A DNA stretch of 64,000 nt, taken from NCBI GenBank assembly GCA_015499995.1, contig JADNRV010000180.1, positions 38,561 through 102,560 on the forward strand, given 5' to 3'. Below, piece by piece: positions 25,240-37,157 of this stretch (the stretch's first letter is position 1; each line of letters begins with the position of its first letter). The translations under genes were made by a program, and so were the position numbers. Below the pieces are notes generated by a model, which was not told the DNA's origin, made no database searches, and saw only the letters and a list, made by a program, of their open reading frames with translations. This stretch comes from Flammula alnicola. Lineage: Eukaryota > Basidiomycota > Agaricomycetes > Agaricales > Strophariaceae.

Positions 25240-27300
25240 GCTCCGGCTTCCTCTTTTCTCTCCTGCTAAGATACAGAGCGGGCCTTCGCAGAATTCTTAG
25301 TACGTCGTGTTGCTTTATTTCTCTTCGGTTTCGGGCCTCCGTCGCCTACCTCGGCCTGTCTCGCTCGCCTCTTCTTACTCAGCGGGTTTCGAATGTTTCT
25401 TGACAGGCGCAGAGTGACGTGGTGGTGGCGGAGCAACAATTATTGTGGGCGCAGGACGAACTGGCCGAGCATTGGCTTCCGCCTCGGCCTGTCGTCTAAT
25501 TTTTTTCCTCTGCCAGAGCGACTATCATATCGTCGATGAAGTGCAAAAAAGCGTTATAATCTCGCTCGGCCTGTGGTTTGAGGACCGATAGGTGCTCGAT
25601 TGCGGAGCTTTTCGGATAAAACTTGGGGTCTGATTTTACTGACAACCTTGGCCGGAGTGCACCATTAGACTAGACACATAGCCGACCTTTGCAGAAGCTG
25701 TAGTAGTGCGTCGCATTATCCTATTCCTCGGCTTGACTCGCTGGTCTTTTCTGACTGGATTTCGAGTATTTCCTAACATGTGGAGAACGAGGTGGCCGTA
25801 GCGGAGCAGCAATTGGCATGGGGGCAGGAAGAACTGGCGGTGCTTTAGTTTCCGCCTCGGAATCTCGTTTAGCTCCCTCCTCTGCCAGAGCCACAATCGC
25901 ATCATCGATGAATCCCAAGAAAGTGTTGTAGTCTATCTGTGACTGGTTTGAGGACCGCCAGATCGGGGCATCAGAAGGACTGTTCTCTCGTTTTTGTGAT
26001 TTCTGTAACATTCTTGGCTTGAGAAATTGGCGCATGTTGTCCAACAGAACTTGAAGGACGCCCCTAAAATACTCGCTGACACGCCGTCCAGGTGGTAAGA
26101 GAAGAAAATGGGTCTCTGAACGGCATGGAATAACAGGGCTGTCCTCCCATTGCCGTATCTCTACAGGGAGAGTCGTGGTTGGTATCCCTGGTCGCTCGTA
26201 GCCAAGGCATATCCGGGCAAGGATGTAGAAGAACGGCTCGAGGTCATCAGGATAATCGTGGGGCGGCATGTTATGGGTATAGTTGCAACTCATCAAGACC
26301 ATGACGGACTGGAAGGCCAGCGTTCCCTACAAATTGCTTAGTAGAGCATTTGTCTTCCTGACGAAAGGGCCTATTATCTTGAAATCAACAGGCATTAGGT
26401 CTTCGCCGCGACCGAAGGCTAGGGCATGTCTAGGTCGATCAACATCCCTTATTTCCAGCTTCGGCGCCTCCATGCTCAAGCGAAATTTGTGCTGATGTCG
26501 CGATGAAGAATACCATTATTCCATTATTCCATAATTTTTGATGAACTAAGATGCAACTTATATCAGAAAAGAAGACGACAATATAACAAACGTTGACCCA
26601 CCAGCTACAGCGTCGCGAAGGGCATACTACGGAAGCTGTGTTCTGTTTACGAAGTTGTTGATAGGCCATCCGTACTTTGAGTGTCGAACGGTAGAGGACT
26701 CGGTCAGAGTCTTGGCGGAACGGGTCGAAAATGGGGTCCGTTTGGTTCATTTCTCGTAGATCAGAGATCATGACATCGGGAAGTATTGTACCATCTGGCC
26801 AACACACCGGCGAGACCACGTATGGCGAGATCGACGCTGTTCCATCAGCACTCTTTGTGTTCCAACAGACGGTGCCACGACCTCGAATGGCTCGACGGGA
26901 ATAATTGGTAGGACGTCTGTTTAGCGGATGGCTGTACGGAGTTCCGCTCGTGTCTTTCGCCGTTAGATATCGGCAGTCACCCTCCCGAACAACGGTGGTG
27001 TCGAATCCATTGATGCGGTCGTCGAGGGAGCATACTCCAAGAACGAGCCGCACACAATGGACAGCATCGGTGTGGATGATGATCTTCGTCGAGCGCTGGG
27101 CTCCGCTCCGATCGAACTGATAGAGCTGAGCACTTGCCTCCATCAGGGCGAGCGAGTAAACAAATTTGCGGTTCTTCTGGGTGATGAAGCATTGGCTAAA
27201 CTTGTCCTTTCAGTCAATGATTTTATATGGCGAGTAAGGCGAATACTCACCGAGCATACACGTGTATCTGCGTCGCAATCTGAGTTCAGTTTGATTTCTC
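25240..27300 (-). pseudogene. Truncated, frameshifted FunK1-type fungal protein kinase
   Basis: FunK1 kinases are a fungal family expanded in mushrooms. Their second half is recognisable here: 'LMEASAQLYQFDRSGAQRS', 'FDTTVVREGDCRYLTAKD', 'SRRAIRGRGTVCWNTK', the catalytic loop 'NGILHRDIST' (codons at 26,498-26,506), 'MSCNYTHNMPPHDYPDDLEP' and a basic C-terminus. The catalytic loop is followed at once by a stop in its own frame and pieces lie in different frames, so no full kinase can be made. The usual N-terminal half is absent. A second copy of the 3' end lies at about 25,250-25,560, next to the first at 25,680-25,900. The inverted partner at 53,230-54,866 is truncated at the same point. Confidence 0.8.
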
Positions 27301-29590
27301 CTGGGATGCGACCTGTTTATTTAACGTCATCGCACTTCTTGAAGACATTTTCGATGTGCGATTCTTTGTCGTCGTAGCATAGTTCTTCTCGTGGTACGGG
27401 TGTCATTTCTCCCTACTTCTCCACAGGTCCTGGCCGTGTACTGGAACACGAAGAAAAAGAAAATCCGCGAGTTGAATGATGGCAATTGAGAGCATTGAAG
27501 CTGAAGCGCTGAAGGGAGGCCCAATGACTAGCGGTTGCAATGCGAGACATGTTCCAGGTGGGGTACAGTATGACAAGCTTTTGGTGCATATTTCCGATTC
27601 ACGAAAGGGTAAGCGCAAAAAAAATAGGTTGATTATACATAGCGAGGAAAATAAAAAGGAGTGCCGGAAGGACCGCCGACCGCCTCGATCGCGATTAAAT
27701 ATTGGAATATTGAAATATTGATATTGAATATTGAAGCCGCGAAGCGGCCGCGAGTTCAAGCCACTGTCACAAGCTCAGCGCTCAGACCCTGTTGAACCTG
27801 TTGACGACCCTTTTCAAATTTCAGCCTTTGCTTTCTAGGAGGGTTGATAAGTACAACCTACCTTCGGCTCTCTAAAACCTATCCTTAAGGTCGATCGAGG
27901 GTCCCCTATTTCTGTGGCGACTTGAAGCGAAGGACAAGCAATGGAGACCACTGCGTCTGGAACTTGAAAGAAGGTTAGGAATGCAATTATACCTTTCGTT
28001 TGTTTTCTTGTCGGATATTGAACTGCGAATGGTCAAGAGGGTTTCCGTGGGCGGATGAGAGACAGACTTTCTTGACAAGTCGGCTTGGAGATGGGAGACT
28101 ATAGGAGATCCTTTGCAGACTGAATGTGCCACCCCCAATTTCAGCCCGGAGAAGAAAGAAATAGATCTTGGCCCCGGTGCTACTGTCTTCTGCGTATCTC
28201 TTGAACAAAAGTCAGCAGCCATTCGGACTGGGAACTCCTTTCTCGCAGCGCGCCTCTCTTTGCACATAGGTCGCAACAAGGGCCTCATCGCTGTCCCAAA
28301 AAGTCCATCCAGTATAGAATACTGTCATGATACGGCCTGGGCAGCTCTCTGCCTTCAAGATACAAATACACCCAGCACTGCGACACGCTCATGGTTCGCG
28401 TCTTTCAACGTGGACACTGGACATGGCGCATTTTCCCAGTCAATATCCGACAAGGACATGGCTGAGGCGGGGGGAAAACCATTCTGGAGGTGAGCGTTTA
28501 CTGGACATGACTCTTTCTTGTTTCATTTCTTGGATTTTCTGTCTCTAGCTGGTTCTGCCGCATCTTGGGGGGTATCTCGATTATTGGATTATGCAATGAC
28601 CTGAGGCACCATTTTGTTGAGAACTGGTCGCCAGCACCAAGTTGTCCTTCATTTCTCTGGCTCTCAGTCTTGTTGTTGCATACCGCCCAGAGGACATGTC
28701 TTCGGGTCTCGATGCACTCTTCCTTTCTGGTGCTGGGCCATACATCTGCTGTTGCTGCTCGTTATGTTTTCATTGTGATGACTAGGACAAGTCGATGACT
28801 CACATTCTGTCGTCTCTGCTTCCTCGAATGTGACTGTGACGTCTGTCACATTGCAAGGCAGAGTCAAATGCCGTCCAACGAAAAAAAGTCTGTGGGATGG
28901 GACGGTTGGATATATGACAGAGAAGAGATTATCCTGGGACACACCACGGTGGATTAGTTCGCAGACGCACAGAAGCGACGCCTCTGTCTTGAACCATGGC
29001 ACGATTCGGAAATTGGACGAAACATGTGCTCCTTGGACGATGTTGCTTGATGATGAGCGGCTGGTCTCCTTCCGAGACGGTACCCAGTAGAGATATTCTG
29101 CTGGGCGCTATCTGAACAGAAAGAGTCAGACAGGCCCTGATAGTATATCTCTTTCGCGAGCGCCGGCATGGTTCGTAGTTTGGAGGAGCTGAATCTTCCT
29201 CCAACGTTGGTCGATGATCCAGAATCGATGCTCTCTGAAAATTTCTAGCAGAGAAGAGGGTAATGATGACTCTGCTCGTGTACTGGCCCTGGCAAAGAGG
29301 GGTGGATGGATGGAGCCTTCTTGAGTACCTGTAGGAGCTGTAACAGAAGAAACATACGTCCTTCGAATATTTCTTGACGAAGGGCGGTTTCACTGCTCTC
29401 TTTACTCCAAAATGGCTTTCATTGCTCCTCTCTTTCCGTTCGCCTTGGCTGAGGGTGTTGCAGTTGGAGGTATAGCGTTTGAGATGGGAACCCAACATGC
29501 TAGATTGACAGGACAACAGTGAGTAGCTCTTCGGAGATTGATTAAATTCATTGAATAACTGTTGACTGACCTCTATATTTTAGAGACTGG
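27301..29590 (+). repeat. Conserved block of unknown nature (left-arm copy)
   Basis: Closely matches 50,940-53,200 in inverted orientation and weakly matches 5,400-7,400. It carries open frames on the minus strand (a 195-codon one at 28,929-29,516) whose mirror at 51,181-51,606 is preserved almost residue for residue. Two frames are open at once there, so preservation may only reflect recent duplication. No domain is recognisable. Near 27,700 there is an AT-rich run of repeated AATATTG-like units, also present near 52,790. Confidence 0.55.
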
Positions 29591-29625
29591 GGTACCCCCG
29601 TAACCGGGAGCCCCAGTTGTGACCG
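29586..29625. repeat. Short GC-rich hairpin sequence, possible transposon-end remnant
   Basis: CTGGGG and CCCCAG pair around a loop, giving an imperfect hairpin immediately before TTGTGACC. The inverted partner is at about 50,915-50,950. It is absent from the copy upstream of the 48.0 kb gene, so it marks a step in the block's history. Confidence 0.4.
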
Positions 29626-29939
29626 CTCATGGGCGGAAGAGATTCTACCATCTCTGGTTTTTTAATGTCAACCCAAGATTGACCCACTACCAAATATAAC
29701 TTTTCATTGTTTTGCATTGCTTCTAGGTCCCGAAGTTCGAGCATAAATATCCTCGTGTCGATTTTTGACCAAAAAAAGACAGAAATGTCGCTGTTGGCCG
29801 TACATTCAACTGATGATCAAGTCGACTGTTGGTTACGGGGGTCGGGTTGTAGGTGGTGTTTACTCAATCTGGGTGCCTTTCTGCCTAAAGTCTGGCCGAA
29901 CTTTTGGGTTAATTTTCGGACCCTGTTCAAGAAGCGCCT

Positions 29940-29947
29940 TATAAAAG
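29940..29947 (+). promoter_or_regulatory. TATA-like box TATAAAAG of small-gene copy 2
   Basis: Lies 180 nt before the start codon. It is conserved in sequence and near-equal distance in copies 3 and 4, inside a longer well-conserved upstream region. Confidence 0.5.
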
Positions 29948-30119
29948 GTTTCAACACCCCTTCAACCCTTTTATTCAACCCACTCTCATCCTCCTTTCTA
30001 TTCAATCTCCACATTTTCACGATTGCGCCACTCACTGACCTCTTGTCTGAATTTTTTCTCACTGTTGCAATCGCTCTCTTCCTTGGTCTCCTCTTTCAAT
30101 ATAGGAACTTCCTCCTCCA

Positions 30120-30662
30120 ATGTCGTCCACCGCGTCCGATTTTGCTCCTTTCAGTTTAACAGCCTACGACGATAATATGACCTCAGCACCGCGTCGAAAT
30201 TCGGAGACGTCGCAGCTCGCTGGACCTAAAAATATTGTCTACGCCGTGCGTCCTACTTTTGGTCTGTTTTCTCTGTTCTCACACTCTTTCAGAACACTCA
30301 AAACCTGCGGTCTACTATGCCGTTTGCATATACAAAATATGACCCGTCCGAGGTGTGTATATTCCTCTCCTTCCTCGTTTTTATTCTGCTCACTTTTCCC
30401 GCTTTACAGCCCGTAGTTGATTTGGACAGGTTTGAGCTGGACACGCTGTCCAGTGATGAAGACAATCACGAAGCAATGGACCGTCATAATGCGGTGGGTT
30501 TCCTGGTGAGCACAATTCAAACTTTCCCACTTTATTCTGCCTGAGAATACCATTGTCTGTTAGCGTAAAGTCATGACGGCTGTGAAATCTGTTGGCCGTA
30601 AAATCTTCAGCCATTCCAAAATTCATCTTCCCTTCGCTTTTTCTGTTCAATCGTCCCCCTAG
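30120..30662 (+). CDS. Small four-exon protein of unknown function, family copy 2 (126 aa)
   Basis: Exons 30120-30245, 30293-30352, 30410-30505 and 30564-30662 join without frame breaks; all three introns are phase 0. The product starts 'MSSTASDFAPFSLTAYDD', contains 'STMPFAYTKYDPSE' and the acidic 'ELDTLSSDED', and ends with the basic 'RKVMTAVKSVGRKIF' segment. It is very close to the copies at 48,033 and 49,838 and clearly related to 7,679. No signal peptide, membrane helix or known domain; it is probably cytosolic or nuclear. Its neighbours in the repeated block have decayed while this frame has not, which suggests selection or very recent duplication. Confidence 0.83.
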
Positions 30663-32070
30663 ATCCTCTTCCGCCAACGGCCGTCTCTCAAAAATCCTCC
30701 CTCGACATTTGGTCGAATAGTTGCCAGCTCTCTTCAGCACTGGCCTCTAGGCGCGACTCCGTCCGTAAGCCATATACCTGCCATATGCTGTACCTCGCTA
30801 TGTTTCTTGACAATGTATATATCGTATCCGGTCGAATTTCTCGTATATTCTTTTAACCTTGTTTCTCTAGTTTATATTTGCTCATTTAATGTCGACATTC
30901 TGTAGTCATCTTGTACAGCTATTTTACTTTGCATAGCTTTTGTCTTCTATGTCGTATCCTTGGGAATACGTATACGCTCATTGGTTCTCAGACGTGGATA
31001 CTTACTCTACTCGAGTGCGAGTCGAGGGGCGACCGACGAGGATAACTTTTCAACGCGTCGACTTCATGGGTCGCAAATTCTTGATATGCATCTCCATCAT
31101 CCACGTGTCTAATGAAAGAGACTCCCAATTATTACAGCTCGTGTGCGTATCATAAAGTCTACAATACTACACGAAAAAAAACCTAAAACCCAATATGACG
31201 AACCGGAAAGCTGAAAGAAAACAAGGAATGAGCAGGGGCCATCGAGATCAGTAAATAAATGATACTACATGTACAAGTAAGTACAAGTGGCCAGCGTATC
31301 AATATCTGTGTATGAACTCCTGCCATACATACATACACTGGCGCGCGTACGAGCCAGGTGGGGAAGAGGAGAGGACGGGGAGTTTACACGAACACAGGCC
31401 CGGAATAACGATGCAGATTGTGGATTGTAGATGGACAGTTGGTGGTAGAACATAGGATAAGATAGGGTAGGATAGATGAAATAAAGTAAAGTAATGTTTG
31501 GTTTGAACAGTTTACATTGAGATTGAAAATGGACGATGGATGATGGATAAAATGGACAAAGGCACACGGAGACGAGTTCTAGCAATGGACATACGGAGGA
31601 TAAAAACGACAAAAGAAGAAAAAGAAAGGAAATTACAAGTCCGTTATTTTTGGCTTTTTTGTTGTTGTGAGAATGGGGTGCTAGAGGATAATAAGTTATG
31701 GGTAAGAGGATTGGTGGTTGTGTTAAAAGTTAAAAAATTGTGAGCAGAAGGAAAAGGAAAGAGTAGGGCAGAAGAAGCAAGCGTGACTCCTGCCGCTGGA
31801 GAAAAAACCGAAAAAGATATTGGAAATGATTGCGACACAAGGGCCAAACATAGATGAGATGTGAGGGTAGATGGATGATTGACGTCGAATGATTGAACGA
31901 GTGGATGGAATGGCAGCGGTTTGTCGATTGTGATATCTGCCCGCCGGACCTGAACCATGCACGCGACACGCGCTGTGCTGTCTGACGGTGGCGTGGCGTA
32001 ATACGTCGTCGACCCCTGTCTGCGACTGCTGCAAAAGACACAGGGCCAGGTTCATTTCTTTATCCTGCGG
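30663..32070. other. Intergenic; no supported gene
   Basis: Spacer between convergent small-gene copy 2 and the large kinase. It includes a CATACATACATACA microsatellite near 31,325 and purine-rich low-complexity DNA. The open frames here overlap each other on the minus strand and look like noise. Confidence 0.5.
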
Positions 32071-35000
32071 TCAAATGACCTCTTGGCGCGTAATGCTGTC
32101 GATCCCCTCGTGGTCAAGTAGACAGCCGTCCTCTTCCTCTTCGTCCTCTTCTTGGTCCTCCTCCTCCTCCTCCTCTCCATCCACCCCATCCCGCTCCTCC
32201 CGTCCAAACTGCTCCAACCCCGTAGGCTCGTCATAAAACCTCATCTCCACATCATCATCAATATCAGGACCATCATAGTCCCACGGATACTCCTCATCCC
32301 CATACCCCTCTTCCCCAATCTGCATCTCCGCATCCTGGCTGCCGCCCTCGACGGGTTCGACAGCATGAGGTGTCGTATCGTTCTCGTCGAGCAGCTTCTC
32401 TTTCTCCCTCCACCACACCTCGTCCTCGCCTCCACACATCCACACATCGTCCCACAAGTCGCAGATCCTCGCACGCTTCCTCGGATCCCGGACCAACAGC
32501 CGACTGACGATCCTCCTCGCACCGCGACTCTTAACCAACCGCGGTCCCACCAATTCTTCCTCGTCCACCTCGTTGGATTGATGTAGTTGCTGGTCCTGCT
32601 CCTCCTCACCACCACCAGGCCACTCCCACTCGCCACGCGCAATACGCATCAGCCAATGCCTGCGATCCGCCAAGCTCCCACGCCCTGCAGCACTAGCAAG
32701 CCCACCACCCAGCCCAATACCCCGCTCGCCCCCGATCTTCGACCCGCCCCGCCTGCCCGGCGCCGCCCCCACGCCCTCGCCAAACGGCAGCTGCCGCCCG
32801 ACCAGCGCATAGAGCACGACGCCACAGGCCCACGCGTCCGTCTTGCGCGCGTCGTACACCCCGCCGCCCGTGACGAGCTCCGGCGCGGCGTACGCCTCGC
32901 TGCCGCACCGCGTCGAGAGCATCTCGGCGTCGCCGTTCGCATCGATCTCCACGAACCGCGAGAGGCCAAAGTCCGTCAGCTTGATAAAGGGCGCTGGGGG
33001 GAGGGGCAAGGAGGCGAGTTTGGGTACGGGTGATGAAGGGCTCAGAGAGCTGAATGTGGGCGTTGTGAGCAGGATGTCTGGATGAGGAGTGAGGAGATAT
33101 AGATGAGCAATTAAAGCGGTAAGAGAAGATTAGTCGAAGGAAGAGGTACTGACTTTCAAGCTTGATGTCGCGATGCACTAGGCCGACACCATGCATCCAA
33201 CCGACAGCTTTACACAGCTCGAACCATATCCGTCTCAACACGGACTCGCCTGCACAAATCAAAAGGACAAGAACATGATGTTAGTGGATTGTAAGACATG
33301 ACACCTCAAGCCCGACTTACTCAATTTTCCCCAAGCAACGTCATTATTCAGCAATCCGAGGAGATCGCCACCCGGAAGGTACGGAAGAACGAGAATATGG
33401 TGGGTCGCGGTCGACAGATGGGCAAGCAGAGGCGTGATATTGGGATGAGAGATGTGCTGCAAAAGAAAAGGAAAATCAGCATCCAAGGACCAAGCTCGAG
33501 CAGATAGAAGAAAGACAGGAAAGACAAAACAGAAAGTAAGAGAAGAAGGGCGAAAGGGGAAAGTGGCCAACGGCAAAGCCAAGAGAAGCAAAGTTCCAGA
33601 CAGTACACTCAAAGAAACAAAAAGTGCACTGCGGTAGCACATATGGTCGCGTGAAAACGCCACTAGTCGGAACTGATAAGCCAGCCCGCAGACCACGCGA
33701 CGCAGGTAGTGAAACAGAGCCCATTCCCTTTAAAACGGCAAGGCAAGGGGCAAGGCTTCTCCAGCTGATGGCATACCACCGCTAATAAGGAAGCACACGC
33801 CAACGACTCTCAAGAAGATAAAGATAGCGCAGAAGCGAACAACCCCCCTACCCCACCCACACAACTAAAAACCCAAAAACTCAAAAACAAGCGAGACACC
33901 CAAATTACGACAAGAGAAAAGAAGCCCTCAACACACCTTGAGCACCTCGACCTCCCTAACGAACCGCACCCTCGTCCTCTCCTCTTCCTCTCTCCTCGTC
34001 TGTCTCTCTCTGCCGCTCAGTTTCTCCCTTCCACTTGCACTTGCACTTGCACTTGCACTCCCACCTGCACCTCCATTCCCACCACCAGCACGCGGCGCCC
34101 GCCTCGCCGTCATCTTCACAGCCACAAGCCTCCCATACCCCCCCTTGTTCAGACTCGACCGGCGGGACAAGCTCGAGCCCAGCCCCACACCACCACCACC
34201 CCCGCCATCCCCATCATAGTGGCTCGGCTCCATATCAACATCGTGCTCCTCGCTTCCACTCGTATCCGCGTACGCTGACACTGCCGCCGACCCCGACCCC
34301 GAGCGAGCCCTCCTCCGCTGTTGCCGCCGCCGCCCCTCAGCACCAGCATCCACATCCACATCCCTCGGCACGCCCATCTCCCCATCCCTCTCATCCAAAT
34401 ACGCCCTCCCCAGCCGGAACGCCGGGCGCGTGCCCTTGACGCGCGCTCTAAACTTCTTCAGACTCGCATCGCGCGACAGGGACAGCGTCAGGTCCCGCTG
34501 GCGGAAACTCGAATGGCGCGAAACGGCCCCCGCGTCACCCCCGCCACCAGCACCAGCACCAGCACCACCACCAGCGGCAGCGACAGACCGCCCGCTCGAG
34601 TTCCTGGACAACGGTAGTACCGACATCTCCGACACGCCCGAGGGCGACGAGCGGAGGCTCGACGTGCGCGAGAGCGTCGTGTCACCACCACCCGACGGCG
34701 CACTCGCAGGCTCGGTGGGCGAGAGCGGGGAGACGGGGGATGGGGGCTGAGGCTGAGGCTGAGGTTGTGTGGCGTTAACCGTGTTGTTGGATGGTGATGG
34801 AGCATGGGCGGCGGCAGTCGATGGCCGCGCGAAGGTCAACATGCTCCTCAGGCCCTCCCTCAGCCTGCTCGGCTGCCTCCTAGGCGATTCAACAGTAGAC
34901 GCAGACGCAGCCGTTGCAGACCCCGACCCCGACCCCGACCCAGAGGCACGCGCATCAGGCGGCACAGGCCTCGGCGTAACATCCACCTCTCCAAACTCTC

Positions 35001-36706
35001 TCCCATCCCGTCCATCCGCCCCGCGGGGCACCGCTTCCGGCGTCGTCATCTTCTCTCTCTCTCTCTCCTTCTCTCTCTCCTTCTCCTCCCTTCCACCCCT
35101 CGCCTCCTTCTCCTTCTCCTTATCCCTCACATCCCTTTCCTTCTCCTTCTCCTTCCCACTCGCCCTCCTCCTCAAATCCCTCACGCTCTTCTTCGACACC
35201 AGCGTCAGCGGCACCCGGCTCAGATCCTCCGCCAGCCAGACCGTAGAGAACGCCCCATGCCCGAGCGAGCGCAGGAGACGGAGTTTAGGCGCCGGGGTAT
35301 CGGTATCATCGGTGTTATCGTCGTTATCGTGTCGCGAAGACGACGTCGAGGACGATAGTATAGAGCGGGCGTCGTGTTGGGTCTGGTTGGGCGGCGGGGA
35401 TAGAGGTGGAGACGATAGGGATCGCGGAGATTCGGAGGGGAGGCTGGTGTTGGTGAATAACGCTGTAGAGGTAAGGGTAAGGTAGGATTAGCATTAGTCA
35501 GTCAGGGAAGCAAAAAAAAAAGGACATTGAAAGCCGGAACTTACCTGAAACCGAAGGGTCGTTCGTGGGCGTCGGCGTTCCTCGGTCCTGGAGCGCCCGC
35601 AACGTGGAAGCACTCACACCGCTATTGACAGGGCTCGGAGAGGCGATCGTGAACGTGAGCGCAAGGGGCGAGAGAGGAAGGTGGGTGTGCGAATGCGAGC
35701 GCGAGTGAGGCTGCAAATTCGAGTGCCAAGCCGACGGGGACAGCAGATCGGGTGTGGGCGTAGGCAGGGAGATGATACTCCCCGCGTGCGGCTCCTCCTC
35801 TTCCTCCTCTTCTTCCTGTGCGTCGTCCAAGTGCAAGTGCACGGCAGAGGAGATTGGGGGTGATGTTGAGGAGCCCTTGGCCTGTGCGTCGGCTTCGGAT
35901 TGGGCCTTTTGCCTTGCAAGCAAGAGGCTCCGCTCAAAGTGGAGCAGGGGTGCAGGCTCGAGATCCGCGGGGCGCGGGGTGGGCTCGTCGTGCGACTCTG
36001 TGCCGTCCGGTGGGGGTGGTGTGGCGTCTGCTCGGGCGTGTTGGTGGTGGTGTTGTGGCACGATGGTGTCGTCCCGATGCAACGTCGGTGGGTGGTGTGG
36101 TAGCGGTAGGGGCGATAGAGTTGGTAGCGTTGTCGGTGGTGTCGGTGGTGGTGGTGTAGGCAGCCTCGTACCAACAGCAAAGGAAGAGGCAAACGAGGAC
36201 GACTCGGAGCCGGAGGACGGTACGCGACCGTGGTGTACCCGGTGATGATAATTCCCAGCGAGATCCGGGGTGCCGTCGAGGTTGAGCAGGGTGAACTCGG
36301 GGCTCCGGCGTGCGGTGGATGTGTACCGCGAGGGAAATATGCGCGAGGAGTGTATGGCGTTCACGTTGTGCAGTGTCGGCTTTGGGTTTGTGGTAGATAT
36401 GGAAGAGACGGGTGGGGAGGGAGGCCGTATGGGTGCCGCGAAAAAATCTGCGGTCAAGGAGCGGGGTTTCGTGGGCTGCGGAGGCGGGGGTGGTGCAGAC
36501 ATGAGGGGCGATGGCGGTTGTGTGGAGAAGGGCGATGCGAAGAAAGCATTCGTCTTTGAGTTTGGCGGCGAAGACGATGAGGCCGAGGTGGAAGATGTGA
36601 GATCAGAAAAGGTAGACGAAAGAGACGAAGTGCTGGAGCCAGAAGAGCGAGAACGCAGAGAGGAGGAGTTGAGCGGAGCAGGAATGACGAGGTGGGTGGT
36701 GGACAT
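32071..36706 (-). CDS. Ser/Thr protein kinase with long low-complexity regions (1,308 aa)
   Basis: Exons 36706-35545, 35462-33937, 33456-33321, 33249-33154 and 33077-32071 join in frame. The first 450 residues are Ser/Pro-rich and disordered. The glycine loop 'LGHGAFSTVWLAED' is near residue 455, but the ATP-binding lysine 'RLVAVKMTAR' comes only near residue 834, so a Ser/Gly-rich insert of about 370 residues splits the N-lobe. After that the kinase is regular: 'HISHPNITPLLAHL', 'LVHRDIKLEN' (rebuilt across the 33,154/33,077 splice, catalytic Asp and Asn present), 'LTDFGLSRF' and 'GSEAYAAPELVTGG'. The tail is strongly acidic. It resembles fungal kinases of the yeast PRR1/nutrient-signalling group; the exact orthologue is not certain. 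Codon third positions are very GC-rich, unlike the transposon just upstream. Confidence 0.88.
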
Positions 36707-36865
36707 GGCGGGAATGAAAAGTGCTAGAGAGACATTTGCTTCATTCTCTGAGAATGAGAGAGCAATGTCAGAGTCACAAATGTCATTCGTAACGCAAAAC
36801 ATACCGCTTCCAAGTCACGCGTTTACATGCCACGTGGGTTAGATATCGGTTATCGAGACTCGGCC

Positions 36866-36871
36866 TTCATG
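36866..36871. repeat. Target-site duplication, left copy (TTCATG)
   Basis: TTCATG abuts the left end of the element and is repeated directly at 41782-41787, immediately outside the right end. Confidence 0.88.
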
Positions 36872-37076
36872 TACGGTGGCCGAGAACCGCAAGGCTCACT
36901 CGACATTTGAACTTGCACTGCGCGTCACATGCACCGTCTGTTCACACGCCCTCGATGCAGCACACTCGATGTTCAGCAGCGCGCAATATCGGTACCACGG
37001 CATCGTGGACTCTAAAAACTATCCGGTTAGGCTCTAGGGTACATGTAGTATGTAGAAAAATTGTTTAGAAGTATAT
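36872..37076 (+). repeat. Left terminal inverted repeat (205 bp)
   Basis: Matches the reverse complement of 41577-41781 with no mismatch that I could find; divergence begins at 37077. Confidence 0.92.
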
Positions 37077-37157
37077 GGTTTGTGTATTTTAGCCAAAAAT
37101 GTCGGTACAGCACATTATGCATATAATAAGTAGCTTTACCTACTAAATGCTAGACTG

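Larger units (their letters stand above)
23990..30740 (+). repeat. Left arm of a large imperfect inverted duplication
   Basis: The order is membrane-protein gene, FunK1 relic, unknown block, small gene. The same units recur in reverse order and opposite strand at about 56,160 down to 49,800. Matching segments by eye: 23,990-25,320 with 56,160-54,870; 25,240-27,300 with 54,880-53,230; 27,330-27,860 with 53,200-52,680; 27,870-29,590 with 52,640-50,940; 29,590-30,740 with 50,960-49,800. Identity is high in many stretches but broken by indels. Confidence 0.85.

Noticed and set aside
28929..29516. 195-codon minus-strand frame, mirrored at 51,181-51,606
   Set aside because: Not accepted as a gene: a second frame is open in the same place, no domain is seen, and similarity may only reflect recent duplication. 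Kept as a finding about the block.
31540..32055. Overlapping minus-strand frames between small-gene copy 2 and the kinase
   Set aside because: Low-complexity translations in several frames with no shared motif; more likely 3' non-coding sequence of the kinase gene.
33928..36842. Long open frames on the plus strand opposite the large kinase
   Set aside because: They are shadows of a GC-rich, low-complexity coding region; the minus-strand kinase motifs and splice sites explain the region.
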